Source: an uncultured Oscillospiraceae bacterium
Lineage (GTDB): Bacteria; Bacillota; Clostridia; Oscillospirales; Oscillospiraceae
DNA: 51,774 nucleotides
Assembly (NCBI GenBank): GCA_947626785.1
Contig: CANQTO010000016.1
Location: 1-51,774, forward strand
Reading direction: 5' to 3'
Shown here in pieces: positions 14,411 to 22,593 of this stretch (the first letter of the stretch is position 1; the number at the start of each line of letters is the position of its first letter). The notes under the pieces are model-generated. The model was not told where the DNA came from. It was given only the letters and a program-made list of their open reading frames with translations, and made no database searches. Both the position numbers and the translations under genes were made by a program.

Positions 14411-15174
14411 ATCTCGTAATTTTCCCGGCTGTGGACGTTGAAGATCACCCTTTGCGGTGTCTGATTCTCCCGCAGGAAGGCCAGGACGGTCTCCACGGCG
14501 ATCTGGGCCGCTTCCTGCTTGGGGAAGCGGTATTCCCCGGTGGAGATGCAGCAGAAGGCCAGGCTCCTCAGCCCCCTCTCCGCCGCCAGCTCCAGGCAGG
14601 AGCGGTAGCAGGAGGCGAGGGCCGCCCGGTCCCGCTCCGTCACGGCCCCGGTGATGATGGGCCCCACCGTGTGCAGGACGTATTTGGCGGGCAGGTTGTA
14701 GCCGCCGGTCAGTTTGGCCCGGCCGGTGGGCTCCTCGTGCCCCTGCGCCCGCATGAGCCGGGCGCACTCCTCCCGCAGCTCCAGCCCCGCTGCCGAGTGG
14801 ATGGCGTTGTCGATGCAGCTGTGGCAGGGCACATAGCAGCCGGTCAGGCCGGAGTTTGCCGCGTTGACGATGGCCTCCGCTGCCAGGCGGGTGATATCCC
14901 CCTGCCAGAGGACGATCCGGGGCTGGGCTGCCGTTGGCGGCAGTGCGTCCGGATCCACCACGCCCTTCTCCTCCCGTTCGTCGCTCAAAAGAGCGTCCTG
15001 GGCCCGGAGAAAGCGCGGAGAGAGGGCCATAGGCGGGCGGATATTCATCAGACTGCGCAGCAGGCGCCGCTGGCCGGCGGCGTCCCCGCTAAAGCGCGCG
15101 GCCTCCGGCTTATATTGCGGCATCTCCTCCAGCAAAAGCCCGTTGAGAAGGTTGATCTCTTCCATGTGCTCCAT
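14389..15174 (-). CDS. zinc-type macrodomain protein-ADP-ribose hydrolase
   Basis: This 261-residue protein has a helical N-terminal part (residues 1-85) and a macrodomain at about 85-261. Visible motifs are LWQGDITRLAAEAIVNAANSG (ADP-ribose pocket), GCYVPCHSCIDNAIHSAAG (Cys-His-Cys catalytic loop of the zinc-macrodomain group), HTVGPII and CCISTGEYRFP. Known Zn-macrodomains of this group remove ADP-ribose from proteins modified by SirTM sirtuins and are encoded beside them. The neighbour here is a truncated SirTM, so the eraser seems to have outlived its writer. The start codon ATG at 15172-15174 lies close behind its own promoter. Confidence 0.9.
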   Translation of the reverse strand: MEHMEEINLLNGLLLEEMPQYKPEAARFSGDAAGQRRLLRSLMNIRPPMALSPRFLRAQDALLSDEREEKGVVDPDALPPTAAQPRIVLWQGDITRLAAEAIVNAANSGLTGCYVPCHSCIDNAIHSAAGLELREECARLMRAQGHEEPTGRAKLTGGYNLPAKYVLHTVGPIITGAVTERDRAALASCYRSCLELAAERGLRSLAFCCISTGEYRFPKQEAAQIAVETVLAFLRENQTPQRVIFNVHSRENYEIYEKLLS

Positions 15175-15192
15175 CTGATGTCACCCTTTTTC

Positions 15193-15221
15193 ACTATAGC
15201 ATCCGACTATGCGCCTGTCAA
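15193..15221 (-). promoter_or_regulatory. promoter of the macrodomain gene
   Basis: Minus strand TTGACA (15216-15221), 17 bases, TATAGT (15193-15198), 18 bases before the start codon. Confidence 0.6.
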
Positions 15222-15238
15222 TTGCGTATGATCGGTGC

Positions 15239-15267
15239 TTGCATTGACCTGTCGTTTCCAATATAAT
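15239..15267 (+). promoter_or_regulatory. promoter of nnrD
   Basis: TTGCAT (15239-15244), 17 bases, TATAAT (15262-15267), about 40 bases before the TTG start. Confidence 0.5.
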
Positions 15268-15306
15268 GTGCGTGTTAAGAAAAGCCCAATGCAAGGAGGG
15301 ATTCTT

Positions 15307-16242
15307 TTGAGACAGATCGACCTGGAGGAATACGGGCGGCTCAGCCTGGACGGCAGCCGGCCGGAGGGGGCGTTCAGCCTGACCCTGGCCGAGGGGGCGG
15401 ACTTTGCCCTCCCGCGCAGGAAAGCCCAGAGCCATAAGTACAGCTACGGCCGCGCCCTGCTGATCGGCGGCTCCACCGGCTTCTCCGGCGCGCCGGTGCT
15501 GGCGGCCAACGCCTGCGAGCGCAGCGGCGCGGGGCTGACCCAGCTTCTGGTGCCGGAGAGCGTCTACACGATCGCGGCCGCGCGCTGTGACGGCGCGGTG
15601 GTGAGCCCCCTGCCCGCCGGGGCGGACGGAGCTGTTTCGGGTGCGGCAGAAGAGCGGATCTTGCAGGCTTTGTCAAAGGCCAATGCCTGCGTGATCGGCC
15701 CCGGCCTGGGGCTGGGGGAGGGCCCGGCCCGTCTGGTGGAAACAGTCCTGTGGGAGGCAAAGTGCCCGGTGGTCCTGGACGCGGACGCTCTGACCATCTG
15801 CGGAAGAGACCCGGAGCTTCTTGAGCTCTGCCGCGCGCCGCTGATCCTGACGCCCCACGAGGGGGAGTTCCGGCGCCTGGGCGGCGATCTGTCTTCGGGG
15901 AGACTGGCGGGGGCCTTGGGCTTTACAGCCCGGCACAGCACGGCTATCCTCCTGCTGAAGGGCCACGGGACCCTGGTCTGCCGGGGGAGAGAGGTCAGCG
16001 TCAACCCAACCGGCTCGCCGGCGATGGCCAAGGGCGGCAGCGGGGATGTGCTGTGCGGCGTCCTGGCGGCGCTCCTGGCCCAGGGCTTTGAGCCCTTCTT
16101 CGCCGCCCGCTGCGCCGCGTACCTGCACGGACTGGCGGGGGACCTGGCCTGCGAGGAGCTGGGGGAGTACTGCGTCACGCCCTCGGACCTGATCCGCTGC
16201 CTGCCCGGAGCCTTCCGGGCTGTGGGGCAGAGGGAAAAGTAA
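15307..16242 (+). CDS. nnrD: ADP-dependent (S)-NAD(P)H-hydrate dehydratase
   Basis: This 311-residue ribokinase-fold enzyme repairs hydrated NADH and NADPH at the cost of ADP. Diagnostic stretches are GRALLIGGSTGFSGAPVLAA, GPGLGLGEGPARL, VLDADAL, LTPHEGEFRRL and AKGGSGDVLCGVLAALLAQG (the nucleotide anion hole). The NnrE epimerase domain, often fused in front, is absent; the epimerase must be elsewhere. The start is TTG 15307, 6 bases after AAGGAGG; the ATG at 15289 overlaps that site. A hairpin separates it from the convergent lipoprotein gene. Confidence 0.9.
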   Translation: MRQIDLEEYGRLSLDGSRPEGAFSLTLAEGADFALPRRKAQSHKYSYGRALLIGGSTGFSGAPVLAANACERSGAGLTQLLVPESVYTIAAARCDGAVVSPLPAGADGAVSGAAEERILQALSKANACVIGPGLGLGEGPARLVETVLWEAKCPVVLDADALTICGRDPELLELCRAPLILTPHEGEFRRLGGDLSSGRLAGALGFTARHSTAILLLKGHGTLVCRGREVSVNPTGSPAMAKGGSGDVLCGVLAALLAQGFEPFFAARCAAYLHGLAGDLACEELGEYCVTPSDLIRCLPGAFRAVGQREK

Positions 16243-16259
16243 AGCTTGATAAAATGTGA

Positions 16260-16289
16260 CGACCCCTCCGGTTTTTGCCGGAGGGGTCG
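16260..16289. terminator. hairpin between convergent genes
   Basis: CGACCCCTCCGG (16260-16271) pairs with CCGGAGGGGTCG (16278-16289) around TTTTTG: a 12-bp perfect stem without an obvious T-run. Confidence 0.65.
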
Positions 16290-16305
16290 ATCGTTGATAT
16301 ACTGT

Positions 16306-18354
16306 TTACTCGCCAATGGAATCGGTGCGGATGATGAAGCGGACCATGCCGGGCATGCCGTCGGCCAGGCCGGAGAAGTTGTCGTACTCCTCGCCAAAGG
16401 CCTGCACCGCGCGGAGCCGGTCCATGAAGCCCTGGGCGTCCTGCTCGAAGAGCCGGGAGAGGACCTTCACGCCGTCGCCGTCGAAGGTGCGCAGGCCGTC
16501 CAGCAGGGAAGAGGCCCCGTTCATCACCTGGAGCACGCCGTCAGACAGGCTCTGGCTGCCGTTTTTCAGCTCGCTGGCCCCGGCGGCCAGGCTGTTGGCC
16601 CCGTCGCTGAGCTGCTTGGCGCCCACGGCGGCGGTCGCCGCGCCATCGGCCAGCTTGTTGGCTCCGTCGCTGAGCTGCTCGACGCTGCCGGGCAGGGCGG
16701 CGGTCTTTTCGCTCAATGTGTCCGCGCCCGCCGTCAGAGCGGCGGCCCCGTCGGAGAGCTTGCTGACGCCGGCAGCGAGCGCCTGTACGCCCTGCTCCAG
16801 CTCGCCGCCCTCGCCGGTGCTGCCGGCAATGCTTCCGGCCCCGGCGCTGATACCCGCAAGGGCGGCCTGGGCATCTTTCAGCTGACCGCTCAGACTGCTG
16901 GCGGAGTTGAATGTCTCAGTGTTTCCTTGCAGTAGGCTCAGAGCGGTGGAAAGATTATCGTCGGGATGTTCACTAATATAAGCCGACATGAGTTCGGCCG
17001 CTTTCTGCTCATTGGCGCCTATCGCCTTCAACGCCCCGGTGAGGGCCTCGCCCGCCGTGCCTAATTCATCTGAGAGCTGGCCCGCCCCGGCCTGGATGCC
17101 CACTGCGCCGGTGTTGACCTGACTGAGTCCGCCCTTGACCGCCTCCACGCCTGAAGCAAGGGCTGGGATATTGTCGTTCAGACTGTGGGCTCCGTTGTCC
17201 AGGCCGGACAGGCCATCCATCAGGTCCGGGACGCTGCCGTTCAGGGCGTTCAGGCCGTCCTTCAGCGCGCCGGCTCCGGCCTGGATAGAATCGAGACCGG
17301 CGGAGAGATCCTGCATATTGGTCGCGATGGTCCGGGCCCCGGCGTCCAGCTCCACCGCGCCGGCAGTCAGAGCGTCCGTGCCGCCGGAAAGGGTCTTGGT
17401 GCCGTCATAGAGGCTGCCGGCCCCGTCCACCAACTGGGTGGAGGCGTCGGTCAGCTTGTTGATGGAGCTCTTCAGCTCATCAAAGCTGTCCACATCCTCC
17501 AGATCCAGATCGTTCAGCAGGGCGTTTTCCACCAGGGTCACGGTGGTGAGCAGGGAGAAGTCGTTCACGTCGGCATTGATGGTGACGGTGTCGGGGACCT
17601 CCGCGTCCAGCTTCTCGCCGTCCGCGTCCTCCAGCTCATCCAGACCCAGGCTCTCCTTGAGCCCCGGCATGGCCACGCCCGCCACGATCACCTGCTCGCC
17701 GGAGTTGATCATGGTGCCGTTGGTCACCTCCACGGAGCTGGCTTTGGAGGCGTCCAGCACCAGGCAGGAGACGGCCACAAAGGGCTGATAGATGGTCACG
17801 TCCTCGCCGCCGATCTTCTCCTGGCGGCTGGCCTTGTTCTCGTAGCTGAAGGTCATCTCCAGGTGGCCGCTGGCGCCCTCCAGCTCCTCGGGCGTGACCT
17901 CCTTGCCGTCCAGCTTGTAGTCCACATGGACGGCCAGGGGGAGCTCTTTGTCAGAGTCGCCCTGGTAGTAGATGTCCCGGCCCTGGGCGGCCCAGACCAG
18001 GCTGCCGTCGGCGGCCTGGGTGAAGCTCTCGTCGCCCTTCACGTTCTGGATATCGCTCAGGTCCGCCCGGTCGCTGATGGTGTCCGCCTCCTCCGGGTTT
18101 TTCAGCCAGGCGCTGACAATGGTGCGCTCAGGCTGGCCCAGGGCGTCGGCGATCACGTAGACCGTCTCCTCCTTGCCCTCGGTGCTGCCGTGGGTGGGCA
18201 GCAGGCTGGAGGCCGCCTCGGCGATAGCGTCGATCTCGGCGGTGGAGACATCCGGCTCGGTTTGGGAGCCGCTCTGGCCGCAGGCGGCCAGGCAGCCTAC
18301 AGACAGGCACAGGACCAGGAGCAGGGCCAGAAGCTTTTTCATTTTTCCGTTCAT
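16306..18354 (-). CDS. YhgE/Pip-like heptad-repeat lipoprotein linked to MMPL exporter
   Basis: This 682-residue protein has a lipoprotein signal with Cys25 in CLAAC. A globular region follows at about residues 30-320. From about 320 to 640 it is a long run of imperfect heptads such as LSDGANSLAAGASELKNG, LSGGTDALTAG and LSDGANKLADGA. These resemble the coiled-coil spacer of YhgE/Pip-type proteins, including phage infection protein and ESX-linked YueB. Its likely role is to form an extracytoplasmic stalk or tether for the partner exporter, but this is inference. The start (ATG at 18352-18354) overlaps the stop of the MMPL gene as ATGA, so the two are coupled. No C-terminal membrane helix is obvious, unlike YhgE itself. 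Confidence 0.75.
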   Translation of the reverse strand: MNGKMKKLLALLLVLCLSVGCLAACGQSGSQTEPDVSTAEIDAIAEAASSLLPTHGSTEGKEETVYVIADALGQPERTIVSAWLKNPEEADTISDRADLSDIQNVKGDESFTQAADGSLVWAAQGRDIYYQGDSDKELPLAVHVDYKLDGKEVTPEELEGASGHLEMTFSYENKASRQEKIGGEDVTIYQPFVAVSCLVLDASKASSVEVTNGTMINSGEQVIVAGVAMPGLKESLGLDELEDADGEKLDAEVPDTVTINADVNDFSLLTTVTLVENALLNDLDLEDVDSFDELKSSINKLTDASTQLVDGAGSLYDGTKTLSGGTDALTAGAVELDAGARTIATNMQDLSAGLDSIQAGAGALKDGLNALNGSVPDLMDGLSGLDNGAHSLNDNIPALASGVEAVKGGLSQVNTGAVGIQAGAGQLSDELGTAGEALTGALKAIGANEQKAAELMSAYISEHPDDNLSTALSLLQGNTETFNSASSLSGQLKDAQAALAGISAGAGSIAGSTGEGGELEQGVQALAAGVSKLSDGAAALTAGADTLSEKTAALPGSVEQLSDGANKLADGAATAAVGAKQLSDGANSLAAGASELKNGSQSLSDGVLQVMNGASSLLDGLRTFDGDGVKVLSRLFEQDAQGFMDRLRAVQAFGEEYDNFSGLADGMPGMVRFIIRTDSIGE

Positions 18355-20438
18355 GACAGTCCCTCCATGTTCTTTTTCCGGGAGCGGCGCCCCCAGCTTG
18401 TTTTTGAGATGAGCCCGTCGCAGGCGATCAGCAGGGCGGGCAGCAGACACAGCACCAGGGCCATGCTGATCAGGGCGCCGCGGCCCAGCAGCAGGCACAG
18501 CGTGCCGATCATGTCCACGTCGGAGTAGAGGCCCACGCCGATGGTAGCGGCGAAGAAGCCCAGGGCGCTGGTCAGCACCGAGGGGATGGACGTGCTCAGG
18601 GCGATGTGGGCCGCCTCCTCCTTGGCCTTCCCCAGGCGGCGCTCCGTCTGGTAGCGGTTGGTGAGCAGGATGGCGTAGTCCACCGTGGCGCCCAGCTGCA
18701 CCGTCCCCACCACGATGGAGGCGATAAAGGGCAGCACGGCCCCGTCAAAGCCGGAGATGGCCAGGTTGATATAGATAGCCAGCTCGATCACCAGCACCAG
18801 GATCACCGGCAGGGAGACAGAACGGAGCACGAAGAAGATCAGCAGGAAGATGGCCCCGATGGACACGGCGCTGACCACCTGGAAGTCCCGGTCAGTGATG
18901 GTGATCAGGTCCCGGGTGCAGGGGGCCTCGCCGATGAGCATGCCGTCAGGGGCGTACTGCTTCAAAATGGCCTCCAGCTCATCCACCTGGGCGTTGACCT
19001 GGTCGCTGGCGACGGGGTACTCGGAGGTGATGAGGATCAGCTGCCGCCCGCCGGCGGTCAGGTCCTCTGTCAGCTGCTCGGGCAGAAAGTCCTTGGGAAC
19101 GGCGGAGCCCACCAGGGAGTCGATCCCCAGGGCGGCCTTCACGCCGTCCACCTGCTCCATGCGGTCCAGCATGGCCTTGGCGTCCTTCACGGGCATATCC
19201 TCGTTGACCAGGACCAGGTGCACGGTGCTGGTGTCGAAGTCCTCCTCCAGGATCTTGTTGGCCTGGATGCAGGGCAGCTCGTCGGGGAGGCTCTCGTCCA
19301 GCTTGTAATAGACCTGGATGTCATTATAGCCGATGATGGCGGGGATCCACAGCAGAAGCAGCAGCACCATCAGGACCTTCCGGTATTTCAGGATAAAGCC
19401 GGCGGCCTTCTCGCCGTTGATGGTGAGGGGCCTGTGGCCGGTCTTACGAATGGCCTTGTCAAAGAAGAGGATGAAGGCGGGCAGCACCGTCACGCAGCAG
19501 AGCACGCCCAGCAGCACGCCCTTGGCCATCACCACGCCCAGGTCCATGCCCAAAGTGAAGGTCATGAAGCACAGGGCGATGAAGCCGGCCACGGTGGTCA
19601 GAGAGGAGCCCGCCACGGAGACGATGGTGGCCGAGATGGCCTTGGCCATGGCCTCCTCCTTATCGGAGGTCTCTCTCAGCTGCTCCCGGTAGGAGTTCCA
19701 GAGGAAGATGGAGTAGTCCATGGTGACGGCCAATTGCAGCACCGCCGCCAGGGCCTGGGTGACGAAGGAGATCTCCCCCTTGAGCATGTTGGTGCCCAGG
19801 TTGTAGACCACCGCCATGCCCACCGTCACCAGAAACAGCACCGGCGCCATCCAGGAGTCCATGGTCAGCGCCAGCACCAGGGCGGAGAGGACCACGGCGA
19901 TCAGCACGTACCAGAACAGCTCGTCGTCTACCAGCTGCTTGGTGTCCGTGACGATGGCGGACATGCTGCTCAAAAAGCACTGTTCCCCGGCCACGGCCCG
20001 CAGCTCCTTGATGGCCTCCATGGTCTCGTCGGCGGAGGTGGAGGTGTCGAAGAAGATCGCCATCAGGGTACCCGTCTCCGAGTGGAAGAAATCGTAGATC
20101 TTATCCGGCAGGATGTCCTGGGGGATACGGCCGTCAGACAGGGTGTTGAAGGACAGCACCTGTTCCACGTGCTCCACCTGCTCCAGCTTCTCCTGGAGCT
20201 GGACCTCCTCGGCCTCGGTCAGCCCGTCGGCCACAAAGAGGGCGTAGGCCCCTTTGCCGAAATCCCGCAGGAGGATGTCCTGCCCCTGCATGGTCTCAAT
20301 GTTGTCAGGCAGATAATCCAATATGTCGTAGTTGACACGGGTATGCAGATAGCCGAAGCCCGCCGGGATGAGCAGCAGCAGACTTAAGATCAGGATCGGC
20401 AGGCGGGATCGAACGATCCACCGGCTCAGCTTCTCCAT
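18351..20438 (-). CDS. MMPL/RND family transporter
   Basis: This 695-residue membrane protein has about 12 helices in two repeats, each with a large outside loop (about residues 35-150 and 370-510). The start reads [20 protein letters not shown], and recurring helix motifs such as [15 protein letters not shown] and [14 protein letters not shown] are the sterol-sensing-like segments of MMPL exporters. Members use the proton gradient to export lipids, peptides or drugs; substrate unknown. It is preceded by a promoter overlapped by operator-like palindromes and is divergent from a tetR gene, a typical repressed-efflux layout. Confidence 0.9.
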   Translation of the reverse strand: MEKLSRWIVRSRLPILILSLLLLIPAGFGYLHTRVNYDILDYLPDNIETMQGQDILLRDFGKGAYALFVADGLTEAEEVQLQEKLEQVEHVEQVLSFNTLSDGRIPQDILPDKIYDFFHSETGTLMAIFFDTSTSADETMEAIKELRAVAGEQCFLSSMSAIVTDTKQLVDDELFWYVLIAVVLSALVLALTMDSWMAPVLFLVTVGMAVVYNLGTNMLKGEISFVTQALAAVLQLAVTMDYSIFLWNSYREQLRETSDKEEAMAKAISATIVSVAGSSLTTVAGFIALCFMTFTLGMDLGVVMAKGVLLGVLCCVTVLPAFILFFDKAIRKTGHRPLTINGEKAAGFILKYRKVLMVLLLLLWIPAIIGYNDIQVYYKLDESLPDELPCIQANKILEEDFDTSTVHLVLVNEDMPVKDAKAMLDRMEQVDGVKAALGIDSLVGSAVPKDFLPEQLTEDLTAGGRQLILITSEYPVASDQVNAQVDELEAILKQYAPDGMLIGEAPCTRDLITITDRDFQVVSAVSIGAIFLLIFFVLRSVSLPVILVLVIELAIYINLAISGFDGAVLPFIASIVVGTVQLGATVDYAILLTNRYQTERRLGKAKEEAAHIALSTSIPSVLTSALGFFAATIGVGLYSDVDMIGTLCLLLGRGALISMALVLCLLPALLIACDGLISKTSWGRRSRKKNMEGLS

Positions 20439-20460
20439 AAGCGTTCCTCCTTTCTAAAAA

Positions 20461-20473
20461 TGACGCATGGTCA
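20461..20473. promoter_or_regulatory. putative TetR operator 1 (TGACGCATGGTCA)
   Basis: First of four copies of TGAC-N5-GTCA in the 245-base gap between the MMPL and tetR genes. It lies downstream of the MMPL -10 box. Confidence 0.6.
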
Positions 20474-20486
20474 TTTTCTGGACAGG

Positions 20487-20515
20487 AGGATAGCACAAAA
20501 CTGACTAATAGTCAA
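20487..20515 (-). promoter_or_regulatory. promoter of the MMPL operon
   Basis: Minus strand TTGACT (20510-20515), 17 bases, TATCCT (20487-20492). Operator 2 covers the -35 box and spacer. Confidence 0.6.
20502..20514. promoter_or_regulatory. putative TetR operator 2 (TGACTAATAGTCA)
   Basis: Near-perfect palindrome overlapping the MMPL -35 box, 41 bases from operator 1. Confidence 0.65.
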
Positions 20516-20534
20516 GTTTTTAGAAGTTAAAAAA

Positions 20535-20547
20535 TGAACTTTGGTCA
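20535..20547. promoter_or_regulatory. putative TetR operator 3 (TGAACTTTGGTCA)
   Basis: Third copy, with one arm base changed; 33 bases from operator 2. Confidence 0.5.
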
Positions 20548-20576
20548 GTTTCACAAATGAGCCCATGCTACAGAAA

Positions 20577-20589
20577 TGACTTTTGGTCA
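20577..20589. promoter_or_regulatory. putative TetR operator 4 (TGACTTTTGGTCA)
   Basis: Fourth copy, 42 bases from operator 3 and about 20 bases upstream of the -35 box of the divergent tetR gene. Confidence 0.6.
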
Positions 20590-20609
20590 TTTTATCAGAC
20601 AAAAAAGAT

Positions 20610-20638
20610 TTGACAAGTGAAAAAAAGTCTTTTATCAT
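20610..20638 (+). promoter_or_regulatory. promoter of the TetR-PF06541-CBS operon
   Basis: TTGACA (20610-20615), 17 bases, TATCAT (20633-20638). Confidence 0.55.
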
Positions 20639-20683
20639 AGAAATAACAAAGAATTTTGGCCGCCTGGCCGGGGAGGGAGAGCA

Positions 20684-21274
20684 TTGGGCAAGGTAGAGGA
20701 GAATAAACTGTTGAAGGAGCGGAGCCTGCTGAACACGGCCTATGAGCTGTTCACCACCAAGGGCATCGCCAAGACCTCCATCGCGGACATCGTGGAGCGG
20801 GCCAACGTGGCCAAGGGTACCTTCTATCTCTATTTCCGGGACAAGTACGACCTCCAGAACCGGCTCATCGTCCGCAAGGCGGAGCATCTGTTCGACCACG
20901 CCCTGGCCTGTTCCGATTACCGGCGCTTCGAGGACCCGGCCGACCGGATCCTGGCCATCATCGAGGATATCTTAGAGCAGATCAGCCAGGACCCCACCGT
21001 GCTCCGCTTCATCAGCAAGAACCTGAGCTGGGGCATCTTCCAGGGGGCTCTGCACCGGTCGGAGACGGACTACATCGGCACCTTCCAAAAGCTCCTGGGC
21101 CGGCCGGAGACGGACCGCCGGGAGATGGAGCTGCTGGTGTACACGATCACGGAGCTGGTGGGCTCCTCCATCCACAGCGTGATCTTAGAGCAAAACCCGG
21201 TGGATATGGAGACCTATAAGCCCTATCTGTACCGCTCCATCCGGGCCATCCTGGGCAGTTTCTTTGATAAATAG
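20684..21274 (+). CDS. TetR/AcrR family transcriptional regulator
   Basis: This 196-residue protein has a helix-turn-helix at about residues 12-60 (LLNTAYELFTTKGIAKTSIA, VERANVAKGTFYLYFRDKYDL). The helical C-terminal domain reads like the TetR_C group found beside transport genes. The start is TTG 20684, about 9 bases behind GGGAGG; no ATG fits. It is divergent from the MMPL exporter operon, and the gap has four TGAC-N5-GTCA palindromes. It is therefore the likely repressor of the exporter and perhaps of itself. Confidence 0.9.
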   Translation: MGKVEENKLLKERSLLNTAYELFTTKGIAKTSIADIVERANVAKGTFYLYFRDKYDLQNRLIVRKAEHLFDHALACSDYRRFEDPADRILAIIEDILEQISQDPTVLRFISKNLSWGIFQGALHRSETDYIGTFQKLLGRPETDRREMELLVYTITELVGSSIHSVILEQNPVDMETYKPYLYRSIRAILGSFFDK

Positions 21275-21293
21275 TGGTTAGGGAAGTCTTGAT

Positions 21294-22052
21294 ATGAGCG
21301 TTTTTCTCCGTCTGGCCTATCTGTTCTTTATCGGCTCCGTGTTCGGCTGGGTGCTGGAGCTGGTGTTCCGGAAGTTCTTCTCCGCCGCCAACCCCCAGCA
21401 CCGCTGGATCAACCCCGGCTTCTGCGTGGGGCCCTATGTGCCCCTCTACGGCTGCGGGCTCTGCATCCTCTATCTGCTGGCCTCCTGGGGCGAGGCCCAG
21501 GGCTTTGGCAACAGCGGCTGGGGAAAGCTGATCCTCTTTATCTGCATGGCCGTGAGCATGACGGCCATCGAGTATCTGGCGGGCATCGTGCTGCTCAAGT
21601 GGATGAAGCTGCGGCTCTGGGATTACAGCCACCTGTGGGGGAACATTCAGGGCCTGATCTGCCCGCTGTTCTCGGCGGCCTGGGCCCTGATGGGCGCCGC
21701 CTACTATTTCCTCATCCACCCCTATATCCTGGACGCCATCGTGTGGCTGTCCAACAATCTGGCCTTCTCCTTCGTCATCGGCTTTTTCTTCGGCGTGTTC
21801 ACCATCGACGTGGTGTACTCGGCCCATATCGTCGCCAAGCTCAAGCAGTACGCCGAAGAGAACCAGGTCGTAGTGAAGGTGGAGAATCTGAAGGCCCACA
21901 TCCGCGAGGCCCAGGAGAGGGCGGCGGAAAAGAGGCATTTCCTCTTTGCCTTCCGTTCCGAGCGGCTGCTGACGGAGCACCTGAAGGAGGCCTATGAGGC
22001 CTGGGAAGAGCTGCGGGCCAAGCGGCCCGGCCGCTCCGCAGGAAAGGAATGA
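21294..22052 (+). CDS. putative ABC transporter permease, PF06541 (CmpB-type) membrane protein
   Basis: This 252-residue membrane protein has about six helices in residues 1-190 and a charged, helical C-terminal tail. The opening LFFIGSVFGWVLELVFRKFF, then WINPGFCVGPYVPLYGCG and LRLWDYSHLWGNIQGLICPLFS, match the PF06541 family. That family is called an ABC-transporter type IV but its function is not shown, and no ATPase is encoded nearby. It sits 19 bases after the tetR gene and 4 bases before a CBS-domain gene. Confidence 0.85.
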   Translation: MSVFLRLAYLFFIGSVFGWVLELVFRKFFSAANPQHRWINPGFCVGPYVPLYGCGLCILYLLASWGEAQGFGNSGWGKLILFICMAVSMTAIEYLAGIVLLKWMKLRLWDYSHLWGNIQGLICPLFSAAWALMGAAYYFLIHPYILDAIVWLSNNLAFSFVIGFFFGVFTIDVVYSAHIVAKLKQYAEENQVVVKVENLKAHIREAQERAAEKRHFLFAFRSERLLTEHLKEAYEAWEELRAKRPGRSAGKE

Positions 22053-22056
22053 ACCG

Positions 22057-22467
22057 ATGAATATCGCCAAGATCATGATCCCCAAATCCCTCACCGTCTT
22101 CCTCCACGACGGCGATTCGGTCCGGCAGGGGATCGAGAGCCTGGGGAACCACAGCTTCACGGCCCTGCCGGTGTTGGACGGGAACGGGGTCTATATCGGA
22201 AGCGTCACCGAGGGGGACTTTCTGCGCTGCCTGCTGGCGGAGGGCACCGCCGATAAAAAGGAGCTGGAAAACCTGCGCATCCGGGACATCCTGCGGCGGG
22301 ATTTCTGCCCGCCCCTGTCCATCGACGCGGAGCAGGACCAGGTCATCGACTCGGTGCTGCGGCAGAATTTCGTGCCCATTGTGGACGCCCGCAACGTGTT
22401 CTGCGGCATCGTCACCCGCCGCCGGCTCATCGCCTATCTGACCGGCCGGGAGCTTACGCTCAATTGA
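22057..22467 (+). CDS. CBS domain protein
   Basis: This 136-residue protein consists of a pair of CBS motifs (residues 5-60 and 70-130): DSVRQGIESLGNHSFTALPV, GVYIGSVTEGDFLR, and QNFVPIVDARNVFCGIVTRRRLIAYL. CBS pairs bind adenosine nucleotides and act as energy or ion sensors. No catalytic domain is attached, so it may regulate the preceding membrane protein (inference). The start is ATG 22057 after GGAAAGGA. A terminator follows. Confidence 0.88.
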   Translation: MNIAKIMIPKSLTVFLHDGDSVRQGIESLGNHSFTALPVLDGNGVYIGSVTEGDFLRCLLAEGTADKKELENLRIRDILRRDFCPPLSIDAEQDQVIDSVLRQNFVPIVDARNVFCGIVTRRRLIAYLTGRELTLN

Positions 22468-22473
22468 ACAGAT

Positions 22474-22500
22474 AAAACCGGGGCCCTATCCCCGGTTTTT
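22474..22500 (+). terminator. intrinsic terminator after the CBS gene
   Basis: AAAACCGGGG (22474-22483) pairs with CCCCGGTTTT (22490-22499), followed by T. Confidence 0.85.
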
Positions 22501-22513
22501 GTTTGTTCCGCTC

Positions 22514-22543
22514 TTGACAAATTCCGTCATAAAGTGCCATAAT
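22514..22543 (+). promoter_or_regulatory. promoter of pfkA
   Basis: TTGACA (22514-22519), 18 bases, CATAAT (22538-22543), about 50 bases before the start codon. Confidence 0.5.
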
Positions 22544-22593
22544 GATAAAAGTTAATGGCCCTTAATTTGCTTTAACAAAAAGGAGAGATGGGT

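Noticed and set aside
16500-17450. Tandem DNA repeat or CRISPR-like array
   Set aside because: The periodicity is 21 bases (seven codons) with variable sequence; it encodes protein heptads and lacks constant repeats and spacers.
18355-18498. N-terminal extension of the heptad-repeat lipoprotein
   Set aside because: It overlaps the MMPL gene and would hide a clear lipoprotein signal peptide that begins at 18354.
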